The notes under the pieces are model-generated. The model had not been told where the DNA came from. It saw nothing but the letters and a program-made list of their open reading frames with translations, and did not search any database. Of a DNA stretch of 64,000 bases, positions 14,716 through 25,836 are shown in pieces (positions within the stretch are counted from its first letter, which is position 1; each line of letters opens with the position of its first letter). Both the position numbers and the translations under genes were made by a program. Source of the stretch: Motacilla alba alba (Eukaryota > Chordata > Aves > Passeriformes > Motacillidae); NCBI RefSeq assembly GCF_015832195.1, contig NC_052021.1, positions 23,666,286-23,730,285 on the forward strand, given 5' to 3'.

Positions 14716-17700
14716 CCATCCACAGCTAACATTCTCCAAAGGAGATAAGGAATACTGATTTCAGCAGCAAACACTGCCTGAACAGTGCAGCTAAAAGCTT
14801 CCTCCTGAGCCCGATGGACACAGCTGGGATGCAGCTGTTCCTACCACAGCAGTGCAGGCAGCAGCTGCTGCCAGGAAAAAGGCAGCACCTCACACAAGAG
14901 GGGGACAACCCACTCAGGTCTCACAATCCAGATCTGGCCACCACAACTGCCAAAACTGGACCACCCCAGGTGGAAAATATTTTGGGGAAGTGTACCTTCC
15001 TGGGAGGTTCAGTGAGAAGTTGCTTCCTGAAAATCTAGCAAGAATGTGTCTTAAGAGTTTTATCTATTAGGCCAATGTTAACAGGGAAAACTACAAGGCC
15101 TGGGTCAAAGCCAGCTAATCCAAAGGCCCGCTCTTAAATACACAGTGGAAAACCACTCTACCTCAGAGCCTCCTGCAGAAATATGTACAGGAACTTTCTG
15201 TTTTATCCCTTCCTCTGAACCAACTCTGCCAAGCAAGGTTCAATGCTAATCTTGTAATAAGCACATAAGCAAAACAGCAAGTCTTTGAAAATATCTGAAA
15301 CATAGCTAGGAGCTGTGAATGTTTTACAGCTAAATTAAGCTAAGTTTGGACCACATAATGACTTCAAGGAGCTTTTGTTTTTAAATAAATCACTTGTGGT
15401 GAAAAGAGCTGGAATGGCAGTTATAGCGACGACCACAACCGCTTTCTTATTTACAGGCCGGGTACAACATGAGCTGCACTAGAGTACATTGCTCCTGCAC
15501 ATCTGTTTCTACTAACTTCACTTTGGAGCCACCTTCCAATCTCAGAAGAATCACATCTCCTTGGACCTCCCTTTTTTCTTCCATCCACCTACAAAAGCTC
15601 TGCCCAAACATTTTTCAGTTTCAAAAGAGAAGCCAACAGGTTTCAGTTGCAGCATCATTTCTGTATGTGTCTCATTACTGTGGCTGCTGCTCTCCACAGC
15701 TGATGGACTCACACCTTTGCAGAACTTAAATCAGTTTGAGCTGGTATTATGCACAGGGTAAGAACCCACTTGTTTTCTTCCTTGGTTGTTAAGAGAAGCA
15801 TGCAGATGATCACAGTGGGGTCTCCAACCTCCCCAGTTTAGTCAGAATGGTGTCTCTAGTGAAACCACCAAAAAGGGGCTGACTGTGCTGGTAAATCCCA
15901 TAGCAGGTATTCACGCCCAGGGGATAAGTTAAGACCACCAGCAAGCCACAAGTTTAAGCTCTACCATGCTGCACCAGACTTGAAAAAGTGACAGGACTTA
16001 GAGTTCTGGCACACAGCCACTCACTGCTCCTATGTCTGGGGACCCAACTGTCCAGGAAAAAAGAGCAAATCTGCTTTTGACTTTATAGTATGGTGCTCAC
16101 ACTGTTACACGTTCAGGTAATAACAGACTGCCATGGGTTTTTTAGGTTGAATTACTCAGGCTCCCTCCTTGATCTCATACTGCCATATAAAAAATGTATT
16201 TGTCCTAATATGGCTTCATACAGGCAGGTCTCCCCAGCACCTTTTTAGCCTTGCAAACACATGCATGAGACTTAGTAACTACATTATGTAGGCAGGTCTA
16301 GATTATCAACTGCTTACAGTGGCTACCTTAAAAACCAATGCAATTTTTTCCAGATGTTGCTTAAGGTCTGTTTACCATACATAAAGTTCTACTTATTGTA
16401 TATGCTGGATTCTCTCTGCAGCTGTGTAAAAGAAGCAGATTCATGTTACACACATGATCTCTGTGTAAAGTGCACAGTCACAGGTTTTAGGAACCATTCC
16501 AGTTAGTAAGTCATAATGATTAAAAAACAAAATACAGCTCAAAACAGACATTTTAAAATAGGAAATATTTATATCAATGTGCTCTTCAAAGATACTCATA
16601 AATAATGAGATTCAGCACAGAATAGCCAACTCTTGAAGATTCGGATTGTGGCCATTTCAAATAACAATTCAAATTATATTTGTGCCATTGACACCAAATA
16701 AATAAAATTTGAAAAGAAGATGCAATACAGAAAATAAGCAAGGAATTCCCATGCACTGACTTGGAAACATCTCTTCCCAAATGCATCCCAAAGAGCCAGG
16801 CGAGGCTTCCCCTCCTGGGCACATTCTGTTCAGTTTTCTCTCCTATTATTCTCACTGCTGAAGAAGCCACAGCTGTTTTCTATCAGGACACCCAGTGTTT
16901 GTGGGCCACCCCCAGGCAGGGACCTGGTGCAGAGCAGGCGCTGTGAGCTCATCCCAAGGCACATCACTCAGGCTGTGCCCTGCTGGCTACAGCACTGTCC
17001 TCAGTTTCCCTTGGTGGAGCCAGAGTGCCCTGCTCTCCTCGTGGCTTTACACTGCAGGGCACAGGAGTATTTCCTAACCTGGGGTGATTTGTTACTGAGG
17101 TGTTCTTTCCAAGGAGCGAAGACAAGGCACAGGCCTGCAGAGCAGCGAGCCAGTTCCTATGACAACTTTCCACCGCAGCCTGGCTGGAGACCATTAATCC
17201 ACTTTCCCTAGGCCAAGCAGCTTCTCCGTGGTAACGCTGCTTTGTGTAGGACTGTCACCAGTGCCCAAGGAATGGCAAATTCCATGGTACTGAACTACCA
17301 CAGCACCACCTCCACAGCACTCCCTAATTCAAAATGCCCTCAAAACGATGGGTTCACTGAATGCGACTGCATGACTGCAATTCTGTCTCTTGCTCAAGAT
17401 TTTCAGGGAAGAGCTGTGGTCAGCCCTTCTTCCTGCACCTCCTCGCAAGTCAGTATCTACAATTCCTGTAGGATTCGAAGGCTGCAGACCCTCTCAGCTT
17501 GTCCTGGAGCACCAGACCTGCTCTGCAGCCAGCCTGCGCCATCCCCAGATAACAGCTCACACTGCAACAGCTCAGCCACCCACCTATCACTTTTCAACAA
17601 GCATTATTTTATTAAGCTGAACTGCAAGTAAGAGTTATGATGTGGTTAAATAAAGCTATCTGTTTTTTCAATAAGCATAATTTAAACACCTTATTCTAAG

Positions 17701-19070
17701 ATTTTGCTTCCCTTCTTCCAATGCAAAAATAATATACTTGTATATTTTTGAAGGAAATAAAACACTCCTTTCAGTGTTCCCCAAAAAGCACAATACCACG
17801 ATGTTTACCAGTAAACACCAGACTAAGCTTTCTTTAAAAAAAAAAAAATCCCCTGAAAGTTAAAAAAGTCTAGGATAAACATTTCTAGTGATTTTAATAA
17901 GGGTCTATTAGCTTTCTCTTCAAGTTATATTAGGAATCAAACATGACAAGGAGTGACAGTTCTAGGGGATATTATTACCATCATCATTACGATGATTAAA
18001 AATTGTCTGCAAACTGGAAATTTGCCTGGAAAAGTTTCAGCCTGCATCTGATTTTCGCTAGCGTATATCCTAGAATCATCGTATCACACTACTGCTACCA
18101 GTGCAAATATACTAACAGGCTGCTAATTTCAAACCTCAGCTGAAAACATCTCTCCCATTCTTACAGCTTTTCTCCCCATTTCTCTCTGCAATTGTACTTG
18201 ATTCAATGGAGCATTCTAAACGCAGTTCGGTGGTGCATTTGCCATACAATTTGTTTGAATGACGCTGTACAGAGTAAAGGTTGCATTGTGCTATATAATG
18301 AGACCACGTCTATGCTTGAACAAACCCCAACTGCTGTTAATCAAACCAGCAGGTTCCTGAACGATCTTCTAGACTCTGGACTAATGGCAATAGATTATTT
18401 TAAATAGCAGTTCCACTCTAAAATATGTTTAGGTTGACACGGGCTGACAGGGACAGTGGCAGACTTCCTGAGCTAAGCTGATTGATTTGCATGTAAAGCA
18501 CTGGGGTTTTTGCTCAGTGCTGGAACTACAAATTCAGCACTTGAACCGAAGATCAAAATGCAGTTTTGCGTTTTCATTCTGGCTTTCAGTGAAACCATGC
18601 AGCACCTGAAAGGACCTAAAAATCTTCACATTTTCAGTTCAATCACTAGTGACAAATGAGTATTTAGATCAATACATTTCAGTTGGTGATGGATGTTACT
18701 CTAAACTGTCAGGGAGACGTTTTTAAGTGACTACTTAGAGAGCATTTTTCAATCTTTGATGTTCAAACAATAAATCTTACAGAGCTAAAAAAAATATTTT
18801 AGAACATGAGTGATTATGGCTTAGGAGGAATGTTCTCAAGACCACGTCAAAGACGAGCCTTAGCATCCAGCTTGGCAGCCTTTAGAAACACTAGCAAGGG
18901 AATAAACTTGAGCGTTTCATAATCTCAGTGGTTCCAGGAATTTTCAAAACTGCCTGTGCTACAAGAAGCAGTACTGTCGTACAAAGTCATCTGGTCTATC
19001 AGAGAACCAGTGTAGGTTTGTTTCCATCATACATTTTGCAATATTATTTTTGGCATGCAAGGAAGGAATT

Positions 19071-19088
19071 AAAAAAAAAAAAAAAAAA
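19071..19088 (+). repeat. Poly(A) run, 18 nt
   Basis: Uninterrupted run of 18 A just inside the intron-side edge of the NT5C2 CpG island. Confidence 0.9.
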
Positions 19089-19199
19089 GAGCAAGCAAAA
19101 AAGCAAAATGTGAGGAAAGCAATCTTGCACCGGTTTGTTTTATTTATTTATTTACTTGGTGCCTCGCTGCTGGCTTTGGGTTATCAGCTCCAGCCGGAC

Positions 19200-20040
19200 T
19201 GCCAAGAGCAAGTGGAACGGAACGGAGCGGGAGCGGTGACAGCGAGCCCTCGCCCCGACCCACGGCTGCCCGGGACCGCGCTGCTTCCTCCGCGCCCAGG
19301 ACGCGGCACCGCCGCTCGCCGCCTCTCCCGGCCGGGCGGCCGCCGCCCCGGGGGAACCTGCGGGCGGGAAGGCGCCGCCGGGACCCTCCGGTCCACGTGA
19401 GGCGGAAGGAAAGCGGAAACGGAGGCACCGGGTGCCGGCCCCGGCCCCGCTCACACACACCGTGCCGGGGGCTCGGGCGGCGGAGGGGGCACGGAACCGC
19501 CGCCCTGCCACGGGCGGGGGCAGCTCGGGGGGCTGAGGCGCGGCCGGGGGCCGCCCTGCCTGGGGCGGGACGGGGCAGCGGCGGCTGCCGGGGCAGGGCG
19601 GAGCAGCGGCAGGCGCCGTCCCGGGGGTCTCCCCGCGCCGCCCCAGCCCCGGCCGCGGGCTCGGCACCCCCCTCGCCGGTGCGCGCTCCCGAGGGGGGGG
19701 GCGCCGCCTCCCCCGCCACTCGCCCCGGCCGTCCCCGGCGCGCACCCGCCCCGCGCGCGCTCCCCGCACCCGCCGCGCGCGCCCGCGGCCGCTCTCACCT
19801 CGCGCCGCGCTCGGGTGGAAGTGCCCCGCACCAACTGCCGCAGCGCCCGCGCCGCCCGCACTGCGCAGGCGCCGCCCGCGCCCCGCCCCCGCCCCGCCCC
19901 GCCCGCCGGCAGGGAGCGCGGGCAGTGTGCGAGCCCCGCGGCCGCCGCACAGCCCGGCCCAGGGAGCGTCGGCAAAGTGCCGCACCGCGGCCACGGGCAC
20001 GGGCAGTCCGGGCTGTCCCCCGTGTGAGGACACGCTGCGG
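19200..20040 (-). promoter_or_regulatory. NT5C2: NT5C2 CpG-island promoter
   Basis: About 840 bp with very high G+C and frequent CpG, bounded by AT-rich DNA on the gene side and a CR1 element on the other. It contains a cluster of GC boxes (CCCCGCCC units, about 19878-19907), matching Sp/KLF sites. It also has TGCGCAGGCGC at 19862-19872, one mismatch from the NRF1 consensus. There is no TATA box. The position fits the 5' end of NT5C2, which is transcribed leftward. The open frames on both strands here are composition artefacts of a stop-poor island. Confidence 0.75.
19799..19960 (-). other. NT5C2: Predicted NT5C2 non-coding exon 1
   Basis: A strong minus-strand donor, AG|GTGAGAG with its GT at 19798-19797, lies just downstream of the GC-box and NRF1-like cluster, as expected for a 5' UTR exon spliced to the ATG exon at 1686. 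The last exon base is 19799. The upstream end is a guess, because no initiation signal fixes the start site. Another weak donor lies near 19450. Confidence 0.5.
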
Positions 20041-20825
20041 GAGATCGGCCTGTTCGGCCTGCAGAAGAGGGACTGAGAGGGGTCTCGTCAATGCACATAA
20101 TTGTCTCAAAGGCGGGTGCCAAGAGGATGGTGCCAGGCTCTTTTCGGTGGTGCCCAGCGACAGGACAAGGAGCAATGGTCATAAACTAAACCATAGGAAG
20201 TTCCACCTCAACATGAGTCACAGAATCACGGAATGGATCAGGTTGGAAGGGACCACAGTGGATTGTCTGCTCCAACCTCCCACTCAAGCAGGGTTATCCC
20301 GGAGGACGTGGCACAGGATTGCGTCCAGATGGTTCTTGAACATCTCCAGTGAGGGAGACTCTGCATCCTCTCTGGGCAATCTGTTCCAGCACAGAAGTTC
20401 TTCCTCGTGTTCAGGTGGAACTTCCTGTGCATCAGCTTCTGCCCATTGCCTCTTGTCCTGATGCCTGACACCACTGAGCAGAGGCTGGATCCATCATCTT
20501 GACACCCTCCCTTCAGATATTTGTACACATTAATGAGGCCCTGTCTCAGTTGCCTCTTATGAGGCTGAACAGGCCTCAGGCTTTCCTCATAAGAGGTGCT
20601 CCAGACCCATGACCTTCTCTGATGAGGAAAAACTTCATGCTGAGTGCAACAGAGCACTGAACAGGCTGCTCAAGAGGTTATGGAGTCTCCATCCCTGAGG
20701 ACATTCAAAACCCACCCGGACACATCCCTGTGTCCCATTGTCCAGGTGACCCTGCCTTGTCAGGGGAGTTGGATTGGAAGATCTCCAGAGGTCTGTTCCA
20801 ACCCTAACAATTCTGTGATTCAGTG
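20041..20825 (+). mobile_element. CR1 LINE 3' fragment (outer, plus orientation, interrupted)
   Basis: 20041-20217 and 20627-20825 are two halves of one 5'-truncated CR1. The first half contains CR1-type text (a GGCCTGTTC...GGCCTG stretch, then GACAGGACAAGG, then GGAAGTTCCACCTCAACATG). The second half resumes with GGAAAAACTTCATGC and ends in the CR1 3' terminus (GATCTCCAGAGG..., ATTCTGTGATTC). The halves join at the point where a second CR1 has inserted. CR1 is the dominant LINE of birds and spreads by target-primed reverse transcription; this copy is non-coding. It abuts the NT5C2 CpG island. Confidence 0.9.
20218..20621 (-). mobile_element. CR1 LINE 3' fragment nested in another CR1 (minus orientation)
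   Basis: Read on the minus strand this runs from a truncated 5' part (GGCCTGTTCAGCCTCATAAG) through a CR1 internal part (AGGAAGTTCCACCTGAACAC) to the terminal GATTCTGTGA-like end at 20218. It is flanked by ATGAG at 20213-20217 and at 20622-20626, consistent with a 5-bp target duplication or microhomology. It is about 404 bp and non-coding. Confidence 0.9.
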
Positions 20826-23800
20826 TGGCAACTCCCAGAACAGCCACACAGCCCTTCCTCAGCAGCCTCCTCCAGGCCTGGCATCGCTCCAGACAAAGTC
20901 TCGGGGGCTGCAACCCCAGGCCTGCACCTCCCTGGCCTGCCTGAGCTCCCACAGTTCTGTCAGCCAGCCTCGGTGTTGCTGTACCACATAATGCTCATTT
21001 TCAAAATCTGTTACGAGGCTACTTTGCATTAGTTTGCCATTGAGTTACAATACCTTGAGCTAGGAGCTTAAGGAAGCATAGGCTTCAGTATCAAATAAAA
21101 ACCTAGTCACTCTATTTTGACATCAGCTCCCCATGTTGCACAATGTTCATTTATTTTTAAGCTCTGCTGAAAGAGCCAGAGCTTCAATTAAAATGATGTG
21201 ATTAATCATTGATACTTTGGGGAGTGTGTCTGCAGTGTGGGCTGGGGCAAGGCTGGGGTCAGTGTGTGCCCCATCTGCTGCCAGGAAGGCGGTGAGGAGG
21301 TCCCCAGGCAGCTGGGGTGGCACGGGGTGATGGCTGGGGGGGGTCTTGGGCGACAGTGACCACAGCAACGAGCAGGTGTGTTCCATCCCAGTCTACTATG
21401 AGCACATCCCTCATACCTCCAGGCACAGCCATTAGGTTGGGCAGGCTGAGGGGATCATTGTGCAGAGCAGAAACTGCCTGTGGTGCCCCCCAAGTTGTGC
21501 CACGCTGGGTCAGCACCGCCACAAGGGGCTCAGAGCAAAACAACCCTCCCCAGCAAAACAAGCCTCACTTTTTCTGTCTGTTTTTCCTTACCCCAGAGGG
21601 CTGGAAAAGGCCTCACACTGGGATTCTGGCCACCTCAGGTTGATCCCTGCCAGCGACAAGGGTGATGGCAGCCATCCATCTACCCCGCCTCACCCAGGCC
21701 CACGCTGCTGTGCCAAGCCACTGGAACACTCATCCAATCTCCTTTTCCACGCCTCAGGGGTAGCCAGAGGCTGGGAATGTCTGCCTCACACTGGCAGCAG
21801 CTCTTCTGTCCCCACTGCCATGATGCTTCCTTTATCTCTCCAAGGAGTCCCTCAGCTTTTCCCGTTGCCCTCCACTCTGCTCTGGGTGATAAGGCTCTGC
21901 CACCACCCTCTGGCACAGGGCCATGCAGCTGGGCAGGGTTTTGCTGACTTGGCCCATTGTACCTCTCCAGGCTCTGTCAGCCTTTATCCATCCCCTTCCA
22001 TGGGGAAACACCCAACAGCAGCAGAACTACTAGTTCTGGCTGTAGCAAAGTCCATTTTTGCTGCCAAGCCTCTGGTGGGGAGGCATTGCTCACCAGGGAA
22101 GCTCAGCCTGCACTTCCCAATACCCTGGAACATCTCACAGCTCCTGCACCAGGCCCCCAAGCAAGAGTTTTTGCTTGGAGATGCAGCCACCTGTATTTGT
22201 CATTTCCACGCATCCTCATGGCAGGGCCCCTCCTGAAATGTATGTCTGTGTGTCTTTCAGACATTCCCAATTAATGAAATTTCCATTTCCAGACGTCTTT
22301 CCAATACGTAACCCCAGAAGAGTCACTGAAGCCAATAAGGATGACTAAAAATGGGAAATGGTATTTCTGTGAAGGAAAATGAAACAGACAAAAACCTTCC
22401 AGCTGAGAAAGGAGGTGAAGTGGGGTAAGGCAGAGGTCTGCAAAATTCTGCACAGGGAGGTGGGTGGGGAGAAACCATATCCCAGCTCTTCCACTGTGTC
22501 CCACAAGATAGGGTCATGGAATGAAATTAGCTGGCAGCCACTCTGAAACATGAAAAAAGATGTTTTTTCATAGAGTGCATTATCAAACTGTGGATTACAG
22601 AGCACAATGGCATGCAGGACGTGAACTTGCACTGGTTAGATAAGGGCCAGTAAACAGAGATGTGACTGCTGTCTGGGGAGCCCCAGAGCTGCAGACAGAC
22701 AGAACCAGAGAAGTTATACCAAAGAAACATGAATCTCCCACTATGAGAAACACACTCCTGAGTTAGAGGGATCCAGTACAGCCATTTTCCTACTTTTGTT
22801 AGTATATTTGTGTGTGTGCAATTAAACAAATGCATCCGTCCTCCTTACGGGTGTGTTTACCACTTAGATGTTTTCTCCCTGACTTTGCTGCCCTGACCCA
22901 GAGATCTCTCCCTCCTGCAGGGGGCCAGACCCACCTGTGCCACAGGACATCTGGCAGTAGCCTCCAGGAAGACACTGGGATCTGCCTTTTTCCCATTGCT
23001 GGCAAGCATTTCCCTCTGGTGAAGCTGCTGTGGTGAGGCTGGGTGGTGAAGCAACTCTCCAGGGCTTTAGTTTCATGGTTTGTGCTGGCCAGGAGGTGTG
23101 TGTCCCACTGCCGTGTGTGCCCAGCTCGGAGCACGGCTTCTCCCTGTGACTCACAAGCCCAGGCAGATTGCAGCTCCGGAGATAAGTGGTTTAATGAGCC
23201 TCAGCAGCAGGCAGATGCTGTGAGGAGAGTATCACAGAGCTTTAAGGAGTCCTCCTGCTGTCTCACATACAAGACTTGGTTTTTGAAGTAACCAGGAAGT
23301 ACGGAATGTTCCTGGGTAATTTAATCTCTAATACAACCCATCGTTGTTTCATTGGTGTACAATTCTTGTCTATGGGACTGCTTCTCTTTGGTTTTCTGCT
23401 TGTTTCCTAGCCTCATAAAGCTCCCCCTGATGCCACGTGTCTGTGTCGCAACAGTTACTCAAGTGTCAAGATTTCCTGATGCTGAACATATCACAGGCAC
23501 TGCTGTGCTTTTGGTTTGTGCCCACTTGTCCAGCTTGTCATCTCATTTCAGATCTGACATGCCAGTGTTCAGCTTTTCTTCAGCCTTGGAGTCTCAGCCT
23601 TGCTCTGCAGGACAGCAGGACTCACTGTAACTTAGTGACTCTGCTCCCTTGTGCTCGTCCAGCCACACGGTTCCAGCAGTCTCACCAGCAACTGGCACAG
23701 GTCTCAGCTGTTTCATGTAGCTCATTCTGGGTGTGTAAATGATGTCAGAACACCTCGACCCCATTCCCAGAGGTAAAAGGGATTTTATCCCAGGGTCTTT

Positions 23801-25140
23801 CCCCATGGAAGTCAGCACTTCTACTACCTTGCAGTTCCTGTGCTGGAGGAGACAGTGACACTCCTAACTCACCTGTTAGGGTACGTTTGTATGGCAGTGC
23901 TAAAACAGCATGAGTGAGGAAGCCAGGGTAAGCTGCACTCCACTTTCCCATGACAGAGAGAACCACAGAAGCCTCTATCATTATTAATAAGCATCAGAGC
24001 AAAGTCGTCAAAGCAATGCCACACACATAACTCAGCTGAGCTGGAAACTTCTCAGTTCCATGACCAGTTACTTGCAGTAGTAAACCCCTGACTTAGGATA
24101 TTGTAATGCAGAGTAGGAGACACTGAGGAAATGGTAAAACACACTTGTGTGTGAGGAGTATATGAAATACCTGGGGCAAAAAACAGACCAAGAAGAGAAT
24201 TTCTGCCCTGGCAGTGTGAGCCAGGCAGCCCAGCTGGCAGCCCCACCTGTGCCAAGACTCTCTGCCTGGGATGCTCTGCCATCAAAACATGAGCTGCTTG
24301 GATGATGCAAGTGTGCAGCTCACACTGCAGCTGCACATCGAGCTACCTGCACTGAAGGTATTGCTCAACCACATCCACAGCTCTTTTGAAAGCCACAGCT
24401 CTGTCCAATGCCAGCCCTGGCTTGTTTGTCCTCCCTGCTCATTTGCTGGAACTCCCTCATGCTGTCCTCTGGTCACCTGTAAGGACAAACAGGGATAAGT
24501 GGAGTAGAGGAACAGGGCATCAGTGCAGATTTTTGTGCCACAGAGATGCACAGCAGGGGACAGGATCCAAATATTTGCTCGTTTCACCCATGTTTCTCAC
24601 ACTTAGATCAAAACTAAGTTGTTCTTCTATCTCACAGCTATATTTTGTGCTGCTGCTCCTAGAAATCAGTCACTTCTCATTGGTCTCCTGGAGGTCCTGC
24701 ACTGGGGTGCAGGCAGTGCACTTGGTCTGGAGGTGGGGTGTGCATGTACCCCCCTTCCTGTCAGTCATACAGCCCTGGGTACTCCCAGCAAACCCTAGCC
24801 AGCGGGAGGGCCCAGCCTGCTTGTATGGACAGTCGAGAAAGTGAAGTGTTTTAGTTCCTGGCAAACAACCTGAAGGCAAAATCCTTCCTGTGTGTCTCCT
24901 GTGTTACATCTGGACTGGCCATTATCAGTCCTTGTCCTGGTCATACCCTCCTCCAGGCATAACCCCAACTCTGCACCCCAGCAGTCCCTATCCCCATCCC
25001 AAGGAGATCCCAGACATAGGCACCCTGGTCCTTATGAGAGAAGAGGGGCTGGAACCAACCCCCCCAGGACACCTTCAGCCCAGACACAGATGCACAGCAC
25101 AGCTTTCCTTGAGCATTGGAGGGGACAGCTGCGGATACCC
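20826..25140. other. Intergenic DNA between NT5C2 and INA
   Basis: I recognise no gene here. The 20990-21230 part is AT-richer and contains closely spaced homeodomain-like ATTA motifs (for example near 21185-21215), so it could be a conserved regulatory element; that is only a guess. The remainder is moderately GC-rich unique sequence with short, featureless open frames. Confidence 0.5.
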
Positions 25141-25149
25141 CAGCAAGAG

Positions 25150-25545
25150 TGATTTGGGTGTGTATGTGCGTGCACATGTGTGTCTGTCTGTCGGTCTTTT
25201 GTCTTTCTGGGTGCCTGCCTGACTCTCTCTCCACCTGCCCATTTCTGCCTGCTTCCTTCCGTCTCTCTTCCTTTCTGCCTCTTCTTGCCAGTGCATCTGT
25301 GTGTCTCTCTGAGCGGCTGCTTGCCTCTTTGTCTCTCTGGCTCCGAGCATGTGGACGTGTGTGCCTCACTGTGAATGCACTTGACCCTTTCTGCATGTCT
25401 CTGCATCCATCTGTCTCTTTGTGTCTGTGTGACCTCGTCCATATGCCTGTGTATGTTTGCATGCTCCTTCTGCGTCCGTGTGACCCTCTATTCCCCACAC
25501 ACATCTCCCCCCACATCCAGCCATCCGTCCGTCTATCCGTCCGTC
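25150..25545. repeat. Pyrimidine-skewed low-complexity tract upstream of INA
   Basis: About 400 bp of plus strand is dominated by T, C and G with very few A, built from degenerate TGTC, TCTG, CTTT and GTCTCTCT words and ending in repeated CCGTCC units. The skew is strong enough to give long, low-complexity open frames on both strands, which I do not call genes. It lies directly upstream of the INA promoter. Confidence 0.75.
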
Positions 25546-25576
25546 CCGCCCGCTGCCCCGCCCGCTGCCACAGCCC

Positions 25577-25604
25577 TTCAGCACCGCGGCGCACGGACAG
25601 CTCC
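25577..25604 (+). promoter_or_regulatory. INA: Split RE1/NRSE-like site (REST) with widened spacer
   Basis: TTCAGCACC (25577-25585) and GGACAGCTCC (25595-25604) match the left and right halves of the REST/NRSF recognition element in the correct order and orientation. They are separated by 9 bp instead of the canonical 2 bp, i.e. 7 bp of extra spacing. Expanded-spacer RE1 sites are a known class bound by REST. The site lies about 230 bp upstream of the INA start codon. INA is a neuron-specific gene, and REST silences such genes outside neurons. Confidence 0.65.
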
Positions 25605-25625
25605 TGTCTCCTCCTGCCGCGGCGG

Positions 25626-25735
25626 CACCGCGCACCGCACCGCACCGCACCGCACCGCACCGCACCGCACCGCGCACCGCACACCGCACCGCACCGCACC
25701 GCACCGCACCGCACCGCGCACCGCACCGCACCGCG
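25626..25735. repeat. CACCG pentanucleotide array
   Basis: About 20 units of CACCG (phase-equivalent CGCAC) run in tandem across about 110 bp, with a few CG-containing interruptions near 25673, 25681 and 25717-25733. It lies between the RE1-like site and the INA start codon, within the CpG island. Confidence 0.93.
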
Positions 25736-25836
25736 CCCCCTCCCCGCCGGAGCGCTCCGCCCCGCGCCCCCTCCGCGCCGCGCTCCGCCCCGCCGTACAT
25801 AAGCGCCGGCACCGCCGCCGGTCCCCCTCCACCGCC

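Noticed and set aside
19144..20461. Several 190-350-codon open frames on both strands around 19.1-20.5 kb
   Set aside because: They overlap one another in a CpG island and run into CR1 sequence. Their Arg/Ala/Pro/Gly composition reflects base content only.
20238..20657. 139-codon open frame within the nested CR1
   Set aside because: It lies in CR1 3' sequence outside the usual reverse-transcriptase reading frame; it is not a gene.
25032..25442. Arg/Gln/Lys-rich open frames antisense to the tract upstream of INA
   Set aside because: They are products of the pyrimidine-skewed low-complexity DNA, with no domain character.
25796..25803. TACATAAG as the INA TATA box
   Set aside because: It is a poor match, and it would leave only about 10 nt of 5' UTR before the start codon; noted within the promoter entry but not called.
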